Shown here: piece by piece, positions 33,181 to 42,536 of the stretch
Layout: the number at the start of each line of letters is the position of its first letter
Position numbering within the stretch: position 1 is the stretch's first letter
From: Psychrobacter sp. JCM 18901
GTDB lineage: Bacteria; Pseudomonadota; Gammaproteobacteria; Pseudomonadales; Moraxellaceae
Length of the DNA: 64,000 bases
Assembly (NCBI RefSeq): GCF_000586435.1
Contig: NZ_BAWH01000002.1
Span: forward strand, 120,776-184,775
Direction of reading: 5' to 3'
Program-made: the position numbers and the translations under genes
The notes under the pieces: model-generated
Seen by the model: only the letters and a program-made list of their open reading frames with translations
The model's database searches: none
What the model was told of the DNA's origin: nothing

Positions 33181-35620
33181 ATGGCACTATTAGAATCAAT
33201 CACCCAGTCAGAACCAACCAAAAAAACTGACCATGGATGAACCTGTTGAGTCTTTGTTTAGCACAACGGCAAGCAAGCTAGTCGGTAAGCCAATCAACCG
33301 TGTTGATGGTTCTCTAAAGGTTAGCGGTCAAGCGAAATACAGTGCCGAAATATACTTGGACAATCAAGCCTATGGTGTATTGGTAGGCGCGACCATTGCT
33401 AAAGGTCAAGTTGAGAGTATCGACAGTGACTCTCTAAAAGGCATTCCTAATATTATTAAAGTCGTGACCGATCCTGAGCACTTTTTGCGTAACTCTCAAC
33501 AAGGGACAAAAACTAAAGCACCCAAGCAAGGGGTTAGCGAGATTTTTTATCATGGTCAGCCTATTGCTGTCGTGGTTGCTGAGACTTTTGAGGCGGCAAG
33601 AGAAGGCGCTAAAGCGCTGAAAGTGACTTATAAGGATGAGACTGACCAAGCGGCACTGAACTTTACACAAGAGCTCTCTAACGCACATGCGGTAGATGAA
33701 GAAAAAGGCTCTGATAAAAATAATGTCCAAGGCGATCCAGACCAAGGCTTAGCTGATGCGGCAGTGACCGTTGATCGCTTTTATCATACCCCAAGTCAAA
33801 GCAACTCTCCGATGGAGCCCCATACAACGTTGGCTCATTGGGAAGGCGATAAGCTCGTTCTGTATACTTCCAATCAGATGATCGCTTCTTGCAAACAGCA
33901 AGTCATGGATGCTCTGGACCTAAATAAAGATCAAGTACAACTGATCGCACACTATGTGGGTGGTGGGTTCGGTAGTAAGCTCGGTATTGCTCCTGAATCT
34001 ATTGCAGCGGCGATTGCTGCGAAAGATCTGGGTCGTCCTGTGCTAATCACGATGACGCGTTCACAAGTGATGGAAGCAACGGTCAGACGCTCAAACACGC
34101 GTCAGCGTATCGCTATTGGTTGTAATAAAGAAGGTATTATCAACACATTTATTCATGATACTACGACCAGTAATTTGCCAGGAGAAGCTTTTTTTGAGCC
34201 GACGGCATTATCTACCCATTATCTATACCGTGGTGAAAACCGCCGTGTACATTATCAGATGGTAGATATGAATCAAGTATTATCAGGCTCGATGCGTGCG
34301 CCGGGTGAGGCGGTGGGTTTGATTGCGGTTGAATGTGCCATGGACGAGCTAGCCTCACAGCTGGACATTGATCCAATCGAGCTGCGCCGCCGTAATGAGC
34401 CTGAAGAGGACCCTACCGAAGAGATTCCTTTCTCCACCCGTCAGCTAGTCGCTTGTATGGAGAAGGGCGCTGAACAGTTTGGTTGGGATAAGCATAATCC
34501 CAAGCCTGCCAGTCAATTAGAAGGTGACTGGTGGATAGGTACAGGCATGGCGGCGGCTGCCCGTGGTAACCAATTACAGTCTTCTGAAGCGCGAGCAACA
34601 CTGCAAATCGATAAGTCAAAAGCGCTCGGTGTCAAAGCGGTCATTGAGACAGATATGACGGATATCGGTACAGGGTCTTATACGGTGTTTTCTCAGGTGG
34701 CTGCAGATTTATTAGGACTACCTATTGACCATATCGAGATGAAATTAGGTGATAGTGCCTTGCCGCCTGCATCAGGTTCAGGTGGTAGTTGGGGAGCGGC
34801 GAGTGCAGGTAGTGGTGTCTATCTCGCTTGTGAGCAGTTGCGTGAGATGCTAGCAGCAAAAGTCGGTCTATACCCTGATACGATTCAGCTAGATAATGGT
34901 CAAATTAAGCAAGTAGGTAAGCACGATTTAACAACGGTAGAAGCAGCTAAAGAGAACGGTCAAGCGTTTGCTGATAGTACTATTGATAAAATATCTGAAA
35001 TGACCGGAGTTTCATTTTCAGAGAATGTATTAGAAGAAAAGTCAGAATCAGAGAAATATGATTTTGACAATATACAATCATATGCGCTTGCTGACGTGTT
35101 GGCGGATTATGAGGAACAAAAAGTCAGTGCCAAAGGTCAGATAAAGCCAGGTGAAAATGGCAAGAAATATCGTCAGTCCTCTTTCGGTGCGAACTTCGCT
35201 GAAGTAGCCGTGCATAAAGTCACGGGCGAGATTCGAGTGAAACGTATGACGGGTGCATTTGCTGCAGGTCGTATTCTTAACCACAAAACAGCAACTTCGC
35301 AATGCTATGGCGGCATGGTATTCGGTATTGGTTCAGCGTTAATGGAGGAAGTTATCCACGATAAACGTGACGGTCGCCTATGTAACCATGACCTCGCTGA
35401 GTATCATGTGCCAGTCAATGCTGATGTACCGCAGTTAGATGTGATATTGGTCGAAGAGGATGATCCTTATACCAACCCGATGCATATCAAAGGTATTGGT
35501 GAGACGGCTATTGCCGGTGCTGCCGCTGCGATTGCTAACGCTGTCTACAATGCCGTCGGCGTACGTGTTTATGATTTTCCGATTACGCTTGATAAATTGC
35601 TTTATGAGATGCCAGAGTAA
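33181..35620 (+). CDS. paoC: Aldehyde oxidoreductase molybdopterin subunit, PaoC-like (frameshift)
   Basis: Catalytic subunit binding molybdenum-cytosine dinucleotide; it oxidises aldehydes to acids. The first frame starts at ATG 33181 and breaks at a seven-A run (33220-33226); six As restore continuity and 812 aa. Motifs: HYVGGGFGSKLGI, SMRAPGEAVGL, GSGGSWGAASAG, and the catalytic Glu in IKGIGETAIAG. It is ~80 residues longer than E. coli PaoC (732) because of an acidic insertion around SENVLEEKSESEKYDFD. A terminator follows. Confidence 0.93.
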
Positions 35621-35645
35621 ATTTTTAAGCCATATGTACGACAGG

Positions 35646-35670
35646 AACCCGCTTAATGAGCGGGTTTTTA
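35646..35670 (+). terminator. Terminator-like hairpin after paoC
   Basis: AACCCGCT pairs with AGCGGGTT around TAATG and is followed by TTTA. The xdhC-type gene starts 62 bp later and may be read through or have its own promoter. Confidence 0.8.
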
Positions 35671-35731
35671 TAACTCAATCAGCAGTATATTTCGTCATTA
35701 TCAAGAAAATAACTACCAAATAAGAGGCGTT

Positions 35732-37081
35732 ATGAATCAGGTCGCTGACATTCTTAAGCTGGCAATCAAAGCTAAGCAACAGGGTATTGATGCTGTATTG
35801 GCAACGGTCGTACGTACTGAAGGCTCAGCATATCGCCGTGCTGGCGCGATGATGCTCATCTGTGAGGATGGTCGCTCAGTTGGGATGATTAGTGGTGGTT
35901 GCTTGGAGCCGCACATCATCAAACGTGCCTTTTGGCTTACTCGTAACGGTGCCAATGTGCAAGTTTATCAGACGGGTGATGACATTCACTATGCTGACGA
36001 TTGCCAAGCGCAAGCAAGCGTGAAGCGAACTAACTCTGATATATATGATGAGCTAGATAGCGATTTAGATAACGACTTAAATAGCGGCTTAGATGACGGT
36101 TTAAATGAAGCGGATTTTGATGAGCTAAATTTCGGACTGGGCTGTAATGGGCGAGTGCATGTATTATTTGAGCGACTAACGACAGCAACGCCATTGCTAG
36201 AGACAATCCGTAATGTTCGACGTACTCAGCAGCCGATTACTGTAGCGACTCTAATTCGTGTTAATGACTATCAGCATCAAGATTCTATAACGCAAAACAG
36301 TGATAAATTGCAAATCGGGATGCGGATTAATTTAGATGAACATCGCAACTTGGGAAGTATTTCTGCACAAGGGAAAACAACGTTTTCAAGCATACTTGCC
36401 AATACCGTAGAAGAGTTAGCAGAATATAAGCTGTCTGATAAAAATGCCGAATATGTGACGGTGGAAAACGGCAAGGTAACAACAGAGTGGCTCGTGCAAC
36501 GCCTGCAACCACAATTGCGTCTATTGATTTGCGGGGCAGGTAACGACGTGATGCCACTGGTGACCATGGCCAAGCTACAAGACTGGCATGTGACAGTTAT
36601 AGACAGTCGCGCGCAATATGCAACTCGTATGCGGTTTCCTCAAGCGGATGTTGTGATGTCGCTATCTTTAGGTGACAGTGAGACTTTGCTTGAGCTTAGT
36701 AACAACGCAGCAGTTGCTTTGATGTCACACAGCTTGAGTCAAGATCGCGCTCGCTTAGCAATACTGCTTAAGCATTCAGACAATTATAAATACTTAGGAC
36801 AATTAGGGCCGCGCTATCGTACCGAACGCTTGATTAATGAAGTCAGCATGAATCTTAGCAATCCTGCTATGTTAGAAGCGGGCACTCATAAATTACATTA
36901 TCCGATTGGTTATAAGCTGGGTGGAGATGGCCCTGACGCACTCGCGCTTGGCATTATGGCAGAGATTAATGCAGTCATGCATGATCAAAAAGCTCCAATA
37001 AATGGTTCACACAGTAATTTTTCAAATATCCCAGCGGTGAGTAGTGATACGGATGCCAATACTGTCCAGAGTGGCGTATGA
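35732..37081 (+). CDS. XdhC/CoxI family molybdenum cofactor insertion chaperone
   Basis: Intact 449-aa PaoD/XdhC-type protein that matures and inserts molybdenum cofactor into the pao enzyme. The N-terminal XdhC_CoxI domain has ATVVRTEGSAYRRAGAMML and MISGGCLEPHI; the C-terminal Rossmann domain has LLICGAGNDVMPLV and ALMSHSLSQDRA, ending LGGDGPDALALGIMAEI. A low-complexity acidic insertion (near residues 105-130) contains repeated SDL/NDL/SGL-D units encoded by imperfect tandem DNA repeats. Its stop overlaps mocA (ATGA). Confidence 0.9.
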   Translation: MNQVADILKLAIKAKQQGIDAVLATVVRTEGSAYRRAGAMMLICEDGRSVGMISGGCLEPHIIKRAFWLTRNGANVQVYQTGDDIHYADDCQAQASVKRTNSDIYDELDSDLDNDLNSGLDDGLNEADFDELNFGLGCNGRVHVLFERLTTATPLLETIRNVRRTQQPITVATLIRVNDYQHQDSITQNSDKLQIGMRINLDEHRNLGSISAQGKTTFSSILANTVEELAEYKLSDKNAEYVTVENGKVTTEWLVQRLQPQLRLLICGAGNDVMPLVTMAKLQDWHVTVIDSRAQYATRMRFPQADVVMSLSLGDSETLLELSNNAAVALMSHSLSQDRARLAILLKHSDNYKYLGQLGPRYRTERLINEVSMNLSNPAMLEAGTHKLHYPIGYKLGGDGPDALALGIMAEINAVMHDQKAPINGSHSNFSNIPAVSSDTDANTVQSGV

Positions 37082-37818
37082 GTAAGCGTGCATTTACAGA
37101 AGATGCTGAACATACAGAAAGTACTGAACATACAGAAAGTACTGAACAGCAGAGTCAAAATCATGCGGTCATTATCTTAGCAAGTGGCCTCAGTCAGCGT
37201 CTTGGTCAACCCAAGCAGCTACTCGTTAAGAATGGCGAGCCATTGATTATTTATATGACACGACTGGCAATAACGACCAATCCGCAAGCCATCGTCGTCG
37301 TCATTCCTGATAATCATCATTTGATTGCTAGTGCGATTACAGAGTTGGCCAATCAATATCCAACGGTTCAAATAGTGGTGAACTCACAAGCTGATACTGG
37401 TATGGCACATAGTTTACGTTTGGGTATTGAGACAATTGTTGCTTTTGAATCGACTTTAATCGAACGAGTGCTTATCATGGGAGTCGATCAAGTATTGTTA
37501 GATAAGCCACATTTAACGGCTTTGCTAGCGGGTAAGCAGACGGTAGTGGCCAGTCGCTATCACAATTGGCAACGTTTAGAAACACATCAAAATCAAGCTG
37601 AAAAGGTATCTGATATCATAGGTCTACCTTTAGCAATTAACTATAAATTGCTTAGACAGTGGCAGTCAGAATTGATAGGAGATAAAGGGCTTCGTCACCT
37701 CATTAGAGGGTTGCCCGCTGATCAAATAGGTGAGGTCGATAATGACCAACTTAGCTACGATATTGATACGCCCGAGCAGCTAGCATTTGCCAAACAACAA
37801 GGCTGGCTTGATAGCTAA
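37078..37818 (+). CDS. mocA: MocA-type molybdenum cofactor cytidylyltransferase
   Basis: 246-aa nucleotidyltransferase that attaches CMP to molybdopterin for xanthine-oxidase-family enzymes. Motif ILASGLSQRLGQPKQLL is the NTP-binding loop; MGVDQVLLDKPHL and IDTPEQLAFAKQQ complete the fold. The N-terminus has an unusual tandem HTESTEHTESTE encoded by an 18-bp DNA repeat. Starts within the stop of the XdhC gene, so it is the last gene of the pao unit. MobA would bind GTP; the operon context favours CTP. Confidence 0.85.
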   Translation: MSKRAFTEDAEHTESTEHTESTEQQSQNHAVIILASGLSQRLGQPKQLLVKNGEPLIIYMTRLAITTNPQAIVVVIPDNHHLIASAITELANQYPTVQIVVNSQADTGMAHSLRLGIETIVAFESTLIERVLIMGVDQVLLDKPHLTALLAGKQTVVASRYHNWQRLETHQNQAEKVSDIIGLPLAINYKLLRQWQSELIGDKGLRHLIRGLPADQIGEVDNDQLSYDIDTPEQLAFAKQQGWLDS

Positions 37819-37889
37819 CCTGATTAATTTAATTTATTTGAATAGTATTCATTTTGAACAACGAAATGCGAGAGAATAAAATTATAAAT

Positions 37890-38442
37890 ATGATAGAAAC
37901 CGAACGACTGTATCTCAGACAGTGGCAAGCGAGCGACTTTGCGCCATTCGCTGAGATGAATGCTGATTCTAAAGTAATGGAATACTTTCCTAAGTTATTA
38001 ACTACTTCGATGAGTAATGCTATCGCCAAAAAAATGCCAGTCGCTGATTGATGATAATGGTTGGGGTTTTTGGGCGGTCAGTCTAAAAGAAACAGATACT
38101 TTTATCGGTATGGTTGGGTTAAATCATGCGCATGCCGATATGCCGTTTTCTCCTGCTGTCGAGATTGCTTGGCGCTTACATAATGACTATTGGGGACAAG
38201 GTTATGCAACTGAAGCTGCCCGAGCATCTCTGGATTTTGCCTTTGTTGAGCTAGAGATTGAGGAAGTCGTTGCCTTTACTGCCGTTATCAATAAGCGCTC
38301 ACAACTAGTTATGGAGCGCCTTGGTATGACAAATACACAGGAGGATTTTTTTCATCCTATGCTTGAGTCTACTCATCGACTTGCTGAGCATGTGCTTTAT
38401 AAAATAACTCGGCATCAGTGGCATGATACTGTGCTTACTTAA
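37890..38442 (+). CDS. GNAT family N-acetyltransferase (frameshift in A7)
   Basis: RimJ/RimL-like acetyltransferase. MIETERLYLRQWQASDF opens the fold; acetyl-CoA motif region WRLHNDYWGQGYATEAARASLDFAF and VINKRSQLVMERLGM follow. A seven-A run (38028-38034) read as six gives AKKCQSLIDDNGWGFWAV and 183 aa. I chose ATG 37890 because the family begins at ETERL; upstream in-frame starts at 37866 and 37854 exist. Substrate is unknown. Confidence 0.85.
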
Positions 38443-38461
38443 TTGCATTGACGGCTGGCTT

Positions 38462-39142
38462 TTACTCTGTTTGGCTACTATTATCTCGCGAAAACGTCAA
38501 AATATGCCCTTTAAATGGTAAGTCTAGATAAGTAGTATTTTCAGGTTTGACATGCTTACTACTAAAGCCAAATTCAGTCATCTTATTGGTTAGCTTGTTC
38601 TTGCGACCGCGACCAGGATCGACCACGATGACCTCGCAAGTCGGCATAGCATGACGGTCAATGAACTCAGCCAATATATCAATGTGTTGGTCTTCATATA
38701 GCAAGTCACTGCCGATAATCATATCAAATTTACCAAGATGGCTATTGTCTTCTGCCCAATCTAAACGCTCAAAATTAATCTCTTTGTTATTATTCAGCGT
38801 GGTATTCCTATCAAGGAAATACTCAACCGTTGGATGATAGTCAGTCGCTGTGATGTCCGCATGTCTATGATTCAATAGCAGACTAGAGAGCGCCATACCG
38901 CAGCCAACTTCCAAAATACGTTTGCCTGCAATATCGTAATCGAGCATATGATTGGCCAGCACCAAGCTTGACGGCCATATCACCCCAAACATCGGCCAAG
39001 AAGCAGAGCAGATGCCAAGGTTTAACGCTTCATCGTCAGGGTCGCTAAATTGTTGATTGTCACGCAAAGTACAAATATGAATGTCGGTATTGCCAATTTC
39101 AATCGTTTGATAACGCACGCGCACAGTGGTCAGCGAAGTCAT
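38462..39142 (-). CDS. Class I SAM-dependent methyltransferase (METTL21-like)
   Basis: Intact 226-aa methyltransferase. Motif I ILEVGCGMALSSLLL, acidic TDYHPTVEYF, and catalytic-loop-like IIGSDLLYE resemble protein lysine methyltransferases of the METTL21/NNT1 group. An upstream W-P-F/IWPSSLVLANH segment is also typical. Target unknown. Convergent with the GNAT gene. Confidence 0.8.
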   Translation of the reverse strand: MTSLTTVRVRYQTIEIGNTDIHICTLRDNQQFSDPDDEALNLGICSASWPMFGVIWPSSLVLANHMLDYDIAGKRILEVGCGMALSSLLLNHRHADITATDYHPTVEYFLDRNTTLNNNKEINFERLDWAEDNSHLGKFDMIIGSDLLYEDQHIDILAEFIDRHAMPTCEVIVVDPGRGRKNKLTNKMTEFGFSSKHVKPENTTYLDLPFKGHILTFSRDNSSQTE

Positions 39143-39558
39143 AAACTGTCCTAAAAAATAAGCAAGAATGCAAGGTTTGGCAGGGGTTGCCGATTTCGGT
39201 AGGGTACAACGTTGGGAAAGATAATTAAAATATTGGAAGCTGTGTAGATATTTGAATGATTAGAGATTTGTGGCCACTTAAGTCGTGGCAAGAAAATACT
39301 TAAGTATGAGGAGAGTATGACCTAAATTCTGACAAGTTATTGTTAATTCTGAGAGTATTGTTATTGCTGCGTAGAATTGGCTGATATCAGAGAGTGATAT
39401 AGATAAGAATGGTACGAACATTTTCGTATAAGCATAAGCAGTGCGCTTAATTTGAGCTAAGCGCACTGCTTATGCTCGCGTAAAAGATTGAGATTAGGCA
39501 TCAAATCAGTCGATACAGTGGAATGAATTAAGCGAGTTAAATCAGTTAAGAAACCTCC
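39143..39558. other. Intergenic region with a 19-bp perfect hairpin
   Basis: 416 bases between two minus-strand genes. The only notable feature is the hairpin at 39431-39476. No ORF is supported. Confidence 0.5.
39431..39476. terminator. 19-bp perfect inverted repeat without T tract
   Basis: AGCATAAGCAGTGCGCTTA pairs exactly with TAAGCGCACTGCTTATGCT across an 8-base loop. It lies ~80 bp after the 39559-40185 gene (minus strand), so it could end that operon, but neither side has a U-rich tail. Confidence 0.6.
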
Positions 39559-40185
39559 TTAATTAAGAAATCTCAATCCAGACGTTTTAAGTGCCCATAC
39601 TAACTCGACAAAGGCACGACTGTTGGTCAAAGGTTCGCCATCGATGATGAGAACGTAGCCTGCATTATCTATCCATAAAAACACAAAGCTGGTCTCAGGA
39701 ATGAGTAGGTCGACCTGCTGAAAGAACGAGATGGCTTGGCTTTCTACCGCCCATCCACGTTGCTTTTGGCGAAGCATAAAGCCTGAAAAATCAGCGGCGG
39801 CAACACTGAGCATGTCCGCCTCTTCTTGACTATAGCCCACTCGTGCCAAACAAAACCCTTCATCAGAGCCGATCGCGGCACGGCGTTTACCAGATAAGCT
39901 CGCCACGACATAAGGCAAGAACTGGTCCAATGGTAAGTTAGGTGCTGGTAAAAGTAGCGACAGCTTTTCAATCCAACCTTGTTCTATAAAGCTCTGTAGC
40001 CATTGTTCAGAATATCGCTGAAGCCAGTCAGCAGCGAGCAACGTCTGATCATAAGACAGCAAATCCTGTAATGCCAACTGCTCATCAGTTGGTTCGTTCT
40101 GTGAAAACGCCTCAAAAATACCAGCTGGCGTCAGGGTGAGATAGGTTTTATCAGCATTTAAGTAAGAAGACATAGTAACTACCAT
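39559..40185 (-). CDS. Roadblock/LC7-like protein of signalling cluster
   Basis: Intact ~204-208 aa (MVVTMSSYL or MSSYL start). N-terminal half helical (EQLALQDLLSYDQTLLAADWLQRY). The C-terminal half from RRAAIGSDEGFCLARVGYS, through ADMLSVAAADFSGFM to GYVLIIDGEPL, looks like a roadblock/LC7 fold (S-D-E-G-x-C-L-A then I-I-D-G). LC7 proteins dimerise and often regulate small GTPases, but no GTPase is encoded nearby. The assignment is inference. Confidence 0.55.
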   Translation of the reverse strand: MVVTMSSYLNADKTYLTLTPAGIFEAFSQNEPTDEQLALQDLLSYDQTLLAADWLQRYSEQWLQSFIEQGWIEKLSLLLPAPNLPLDQFLPYVVASLSGKRRAAIGSDEGFCLARVGYSQEEADMLSVAAADFSGFMLRQKQRGWAVESQAISFFQQVDLLIPETSFVFLWIDNAGYVLIIDGEPLTNSRAFVELVWALKTSGLRFLN

Positions 40186-40228
40186 TATGATAAAAGTGAT
40201 TAATAAGTGACAAATTAAGCTTTCATAT

Positions 40229-40332
40229 CGTTGAGTTCAAATAATTTCGATACAAGGAAATCGAGCGTAAGTTATACATTAGTATGCTTAGCGAGGATAA
40301 TGATGTAGCGGATTTATATGGATTTGACTATA
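40229..40332 (+). repeat. Dispersed ~106-bp repeat, copy 2
   Basis: Nearly identical to the reverse complement of 53441-53547, sharing TTCGATACAAGGAAA, AGTATGCTTAGCGAGGATAA and GATGTAGCGGATTTATAT in order. Its right end (GACTATA) runs into the 3' end of the gene at 40314-40938 and supplies that gene's stop. Confidence 0.9.
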
Positions 40333-40938
40333 GTTTGATCGAGATGTTGTTGGCAGTTGTCCCAGCGCGCATCGAACTGCCAATCACTTCTACCCAAGCG
40401 AAACCATACCAGTGAAAATGCGAGACGATCATTGCGCGCAGTACAATGGGCAAAAAAACTCATTTTCGATTTGCTCGATCGTACCCCAGTCTTCGTCCTC
40501 ACGCGCTTGCATCAGCTCAGTAGTGATGTCTTTAGCGATTTCTCGGGCATCGTCGCTGCTGATACGCAGCCGTTGCTTTTGCTCATTGAGAGAAGGAGAT
40601 ATCAGCACACTCCAACGAGTGGCCAACATACTATTGCGCTGGATGTATCTTTTTTTATCAATGCACTCGCGAAAGCCTTGCTGGACATGAGGATATAAAC
40701 GATCTTTGATACGGGTAAATAGGTTGTTTACATCGTATGGGATATCAAACCAGCAACCATAAAAAAAGTCTGCCACTGCACCCTGTAGCGGTTCTTTCTC
40801 CGTCAATAACAAAGCTGCGTTGATACGCTGCTCATGAAAGTGACGGTTGTTGGGTGCTAAAAACACTTTACGAGAGTAAAACCGAAATACTCGGTGCGCG
40901 ACTCTTTCATTTTCTTTGATCAGGTCTGAATCAGACAT
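40314..40938 (-). CDS. Unknown cytoplasmic protein of signalling cluster (frameshift)
   Basis: 207 aa after a seven-A run (40452-40458; seven Ts in the coding sense) is read as six, giving NEFFAHCTARNDRLAFSLVWF. No recognised domain. It is rich in aromatic and charged residues (FYSRKVFLAPNNRHFHEQR, FYGCWFDIPYDVNNLF) with one weakly hydrophobic stretch and no signal peptide. Its last residues (IVKSI, then TAA) come from the inserted repeat. It lies between the PhnD-like and LC7-like genes. Confidence 0.55.
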
Positions 40939-41061
40939 AATAATACCCTCCTGTCATTGCTATCATTACAACGGTGCTTGCTTCAGTGATATGATGTCAT
41001 ACGACAAGCGATAATGTAATCCAGAGAAATAGCGCTTGATATCAATACAATGATTGAGCGA

Positions 41062-41811
41062 CTAATCCAATAATGTCTGCATTAAATCAATCATAAATTC
41101 GGCATCTTCTTCGCTCATTGGCTCAAATCCTTGAGGCATGCCAAGCTCAGCCAAGGCCTCTTTACCATCTGCATCGTTGTGCAAATTGAGAATGGCCTCT
41201 AGAAAGATTTGTGCATCGGGAAAGTCTTCTTTAACAAGGAGTACATGACTGATATCAGCCAAGTCACTTTCGATAAGTACCGACAGCTGAGTCTTGGTCA
41301 AGCGTGAAAAGCTATGAAATATCTCTGCCAAAAAGAACGCGACTTGGGCTTCACCTTTAATGACTTTTCGGGCAGCCGCTTGATAGGTCTCGGTCACATC
41401 CCAGTTGAGATCAGACGCTTCTATATCGACGGCTTCTAGCAAGCGCAAGCCAATCAGTTTGACATCTCGGTTGTCGGCCATCGCGACAGTAGCCCCTGCT
41501 TGAATGTCTTCCAAACGGCTGATAGTGCTATTGGCAGCGGCTGCAATGATCATCTCGTCAGATTTACCGATAGGTCGGGCAATGGCTCGATAGCCTTGCT
41601 CGCGGATGAGAGTGGCTGCATCAAAAGGGTTGGCATAAATGATTTGAGTGTCACCGGCACTAATGACCTGCTCTTGCTCAGCGTGAGAGGTAGGGATATT
41701 GAGATGCATGTTTAAGTTGGCACGTTTTTGAATCAAGGTGTTGAACATGTGCCAGCCTGCAAAGCGATCAGGCGAAAAATCAGGGGCGATTAACATATTG
41801 TGTGTCGTCAT
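41062..41811 (-). CDS. Cytoplasmic PhnD-like periplasmic-binding-protein fold
   Basis: Intact 249 aa resembling phosphate/phosphonate-binding proteins: MLIAPDFSPDRFAGWHMFN, IIYANPFDAATLIREQGYRAIARP, ATVAMADNRDVKLIGLRLLE, KVIKGEAQVAFFLAEIFHS. There is no signal peptide or lipobox, so it is unlikely to feed a transporter; a ligand-sensing role in the cytoplasm is inferred. It starts 3 bases after the PAS gene stop, so the two are coupled. Confidence 0.7.
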   Translation of the reverse strand: MTTHNMLIAPDFSPDRFAGWHMFNTLIQKRANLNMHLNIPTSHAEQEQVISAGDTQIIYANPFDAATLIREQGYRAIARPIGKSDEMIIAAAANSTISRLEDIQAGATVAMADNRDVKLIGLRLLEAVDIEASDLNWDVTETYQAAARKVIKGEAQVAFFLAEIFHSFSRLTKTQLSVLIESDLADISHVLLVKEDFPDAQIFLEAILNLHNDADGKEALAELGMPQGFEPMSEEDAEFMIDLMQTLLD

Positions 41812-41814
41812 GAG

Positions 41815-42324
41815 TTAGCCTTCCTCATCTTGTTTCATTTGGGCATATTGAGTCATCGCCGCTTCAATTTTGCTGCGTGATGGTTTGCGTCGTACCGAGG
41901 TGTAGCCGACGGTTTCACCGCGACGCACGTTAGGCACCACAGTGGCATAGACCCAATAATGACTGCCGTCTTTGCATAAGTTTTTGACATAGCCATGCCA
42001 TTTTTGTCCAGACTCGGCAGTACTCCATAAGTCTTTATAGGCAGCTTTTGGCATATCAGGATGACGCAAAATATAGTGCTGTTGGCCAATCAATTCATCT
42101 ACATGATAGCCACTGATTTCGACAAAGGCGTCGTTGACGTGAGTGATGATACCGTCGAGATTGGTACGCGAGACAATCAGTTTGCCATCTGGGTAGGGGC
42201 GCTCTATACCAGTATCATAGACAGTCCGTGACGTGCCATCATGATAAGTCATCGTGATTTGCTCAGCAGGCATATCGGGTTTGTGTGCATCAGGGATTGG
42301 AGAACCCATGGTCATCTCCTTCAT
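41815..42324 (-). CDS. Stand-alone Aer-like PAS domain protein
   Basis: Intact ~165-169 aa (MKEMTMGSP or MGSP start). A single PAS domain with Aer signature: LIVSRTNLDGIITHVNDAF, ISGYHVDELIGQQHYILRHPDMP, GQKWHGYVKNLCKDGSHYWV and GYTSVRRKPSR. Aer-type PAS domains bind FAD and sense redox or oxygen. No transmitter, HAMP or membrane helix, so output must pass to a partner, plausibly the adjacent PhnD-like or LC7 proteins. Confidence 0.85.
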   Translation of the reverse strand: MKEMTMGSPIPDAHKPDMPAEQITMTYHDGTSRTVYDTGIERPYPDGKLIVSRTNLDGIITHVNDAFVEISGYHVDELIGQQHYILRHPDMPKAAYKDLWSTAESGQKWHGYVKNLCKDGSHYWVYATVVPNVRRGETVGYTSVRRKPSRSKIEAAMTQYAQMKQDEEG

Positions 42325-42369
42325 TGGTCGTTATGTAGTCAATCCTGCATAAATTGGATACGGTGTCAG

Positions 42370-42442
42370 CCTTGCTTAGTCTACTACTTGTAGTACTTTC
42401 ACTTGACTTCCTTGCATCCAAATTATATTGAATCGACTATGT
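42370..42442 (-). repeat. Partial dispersed repeat, copy 3
   Basis: Right-hand half matches the family: CTTGCATCCAAATTATATTG then AATCGACTATG, as in 53510-53547. The left half is diverged. It sits between the LC7 and PAS genes. Confidence 0.6.
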
Positions 42443-42536
42443 TTATAGTGATTAAAAAGCTAATAAATTCGATAAGCAGTCGCCAATCAAATGAGCTTTG
42501 CAAGGGCTTCTGAGGCACGTTTGATATCTAAGAATA

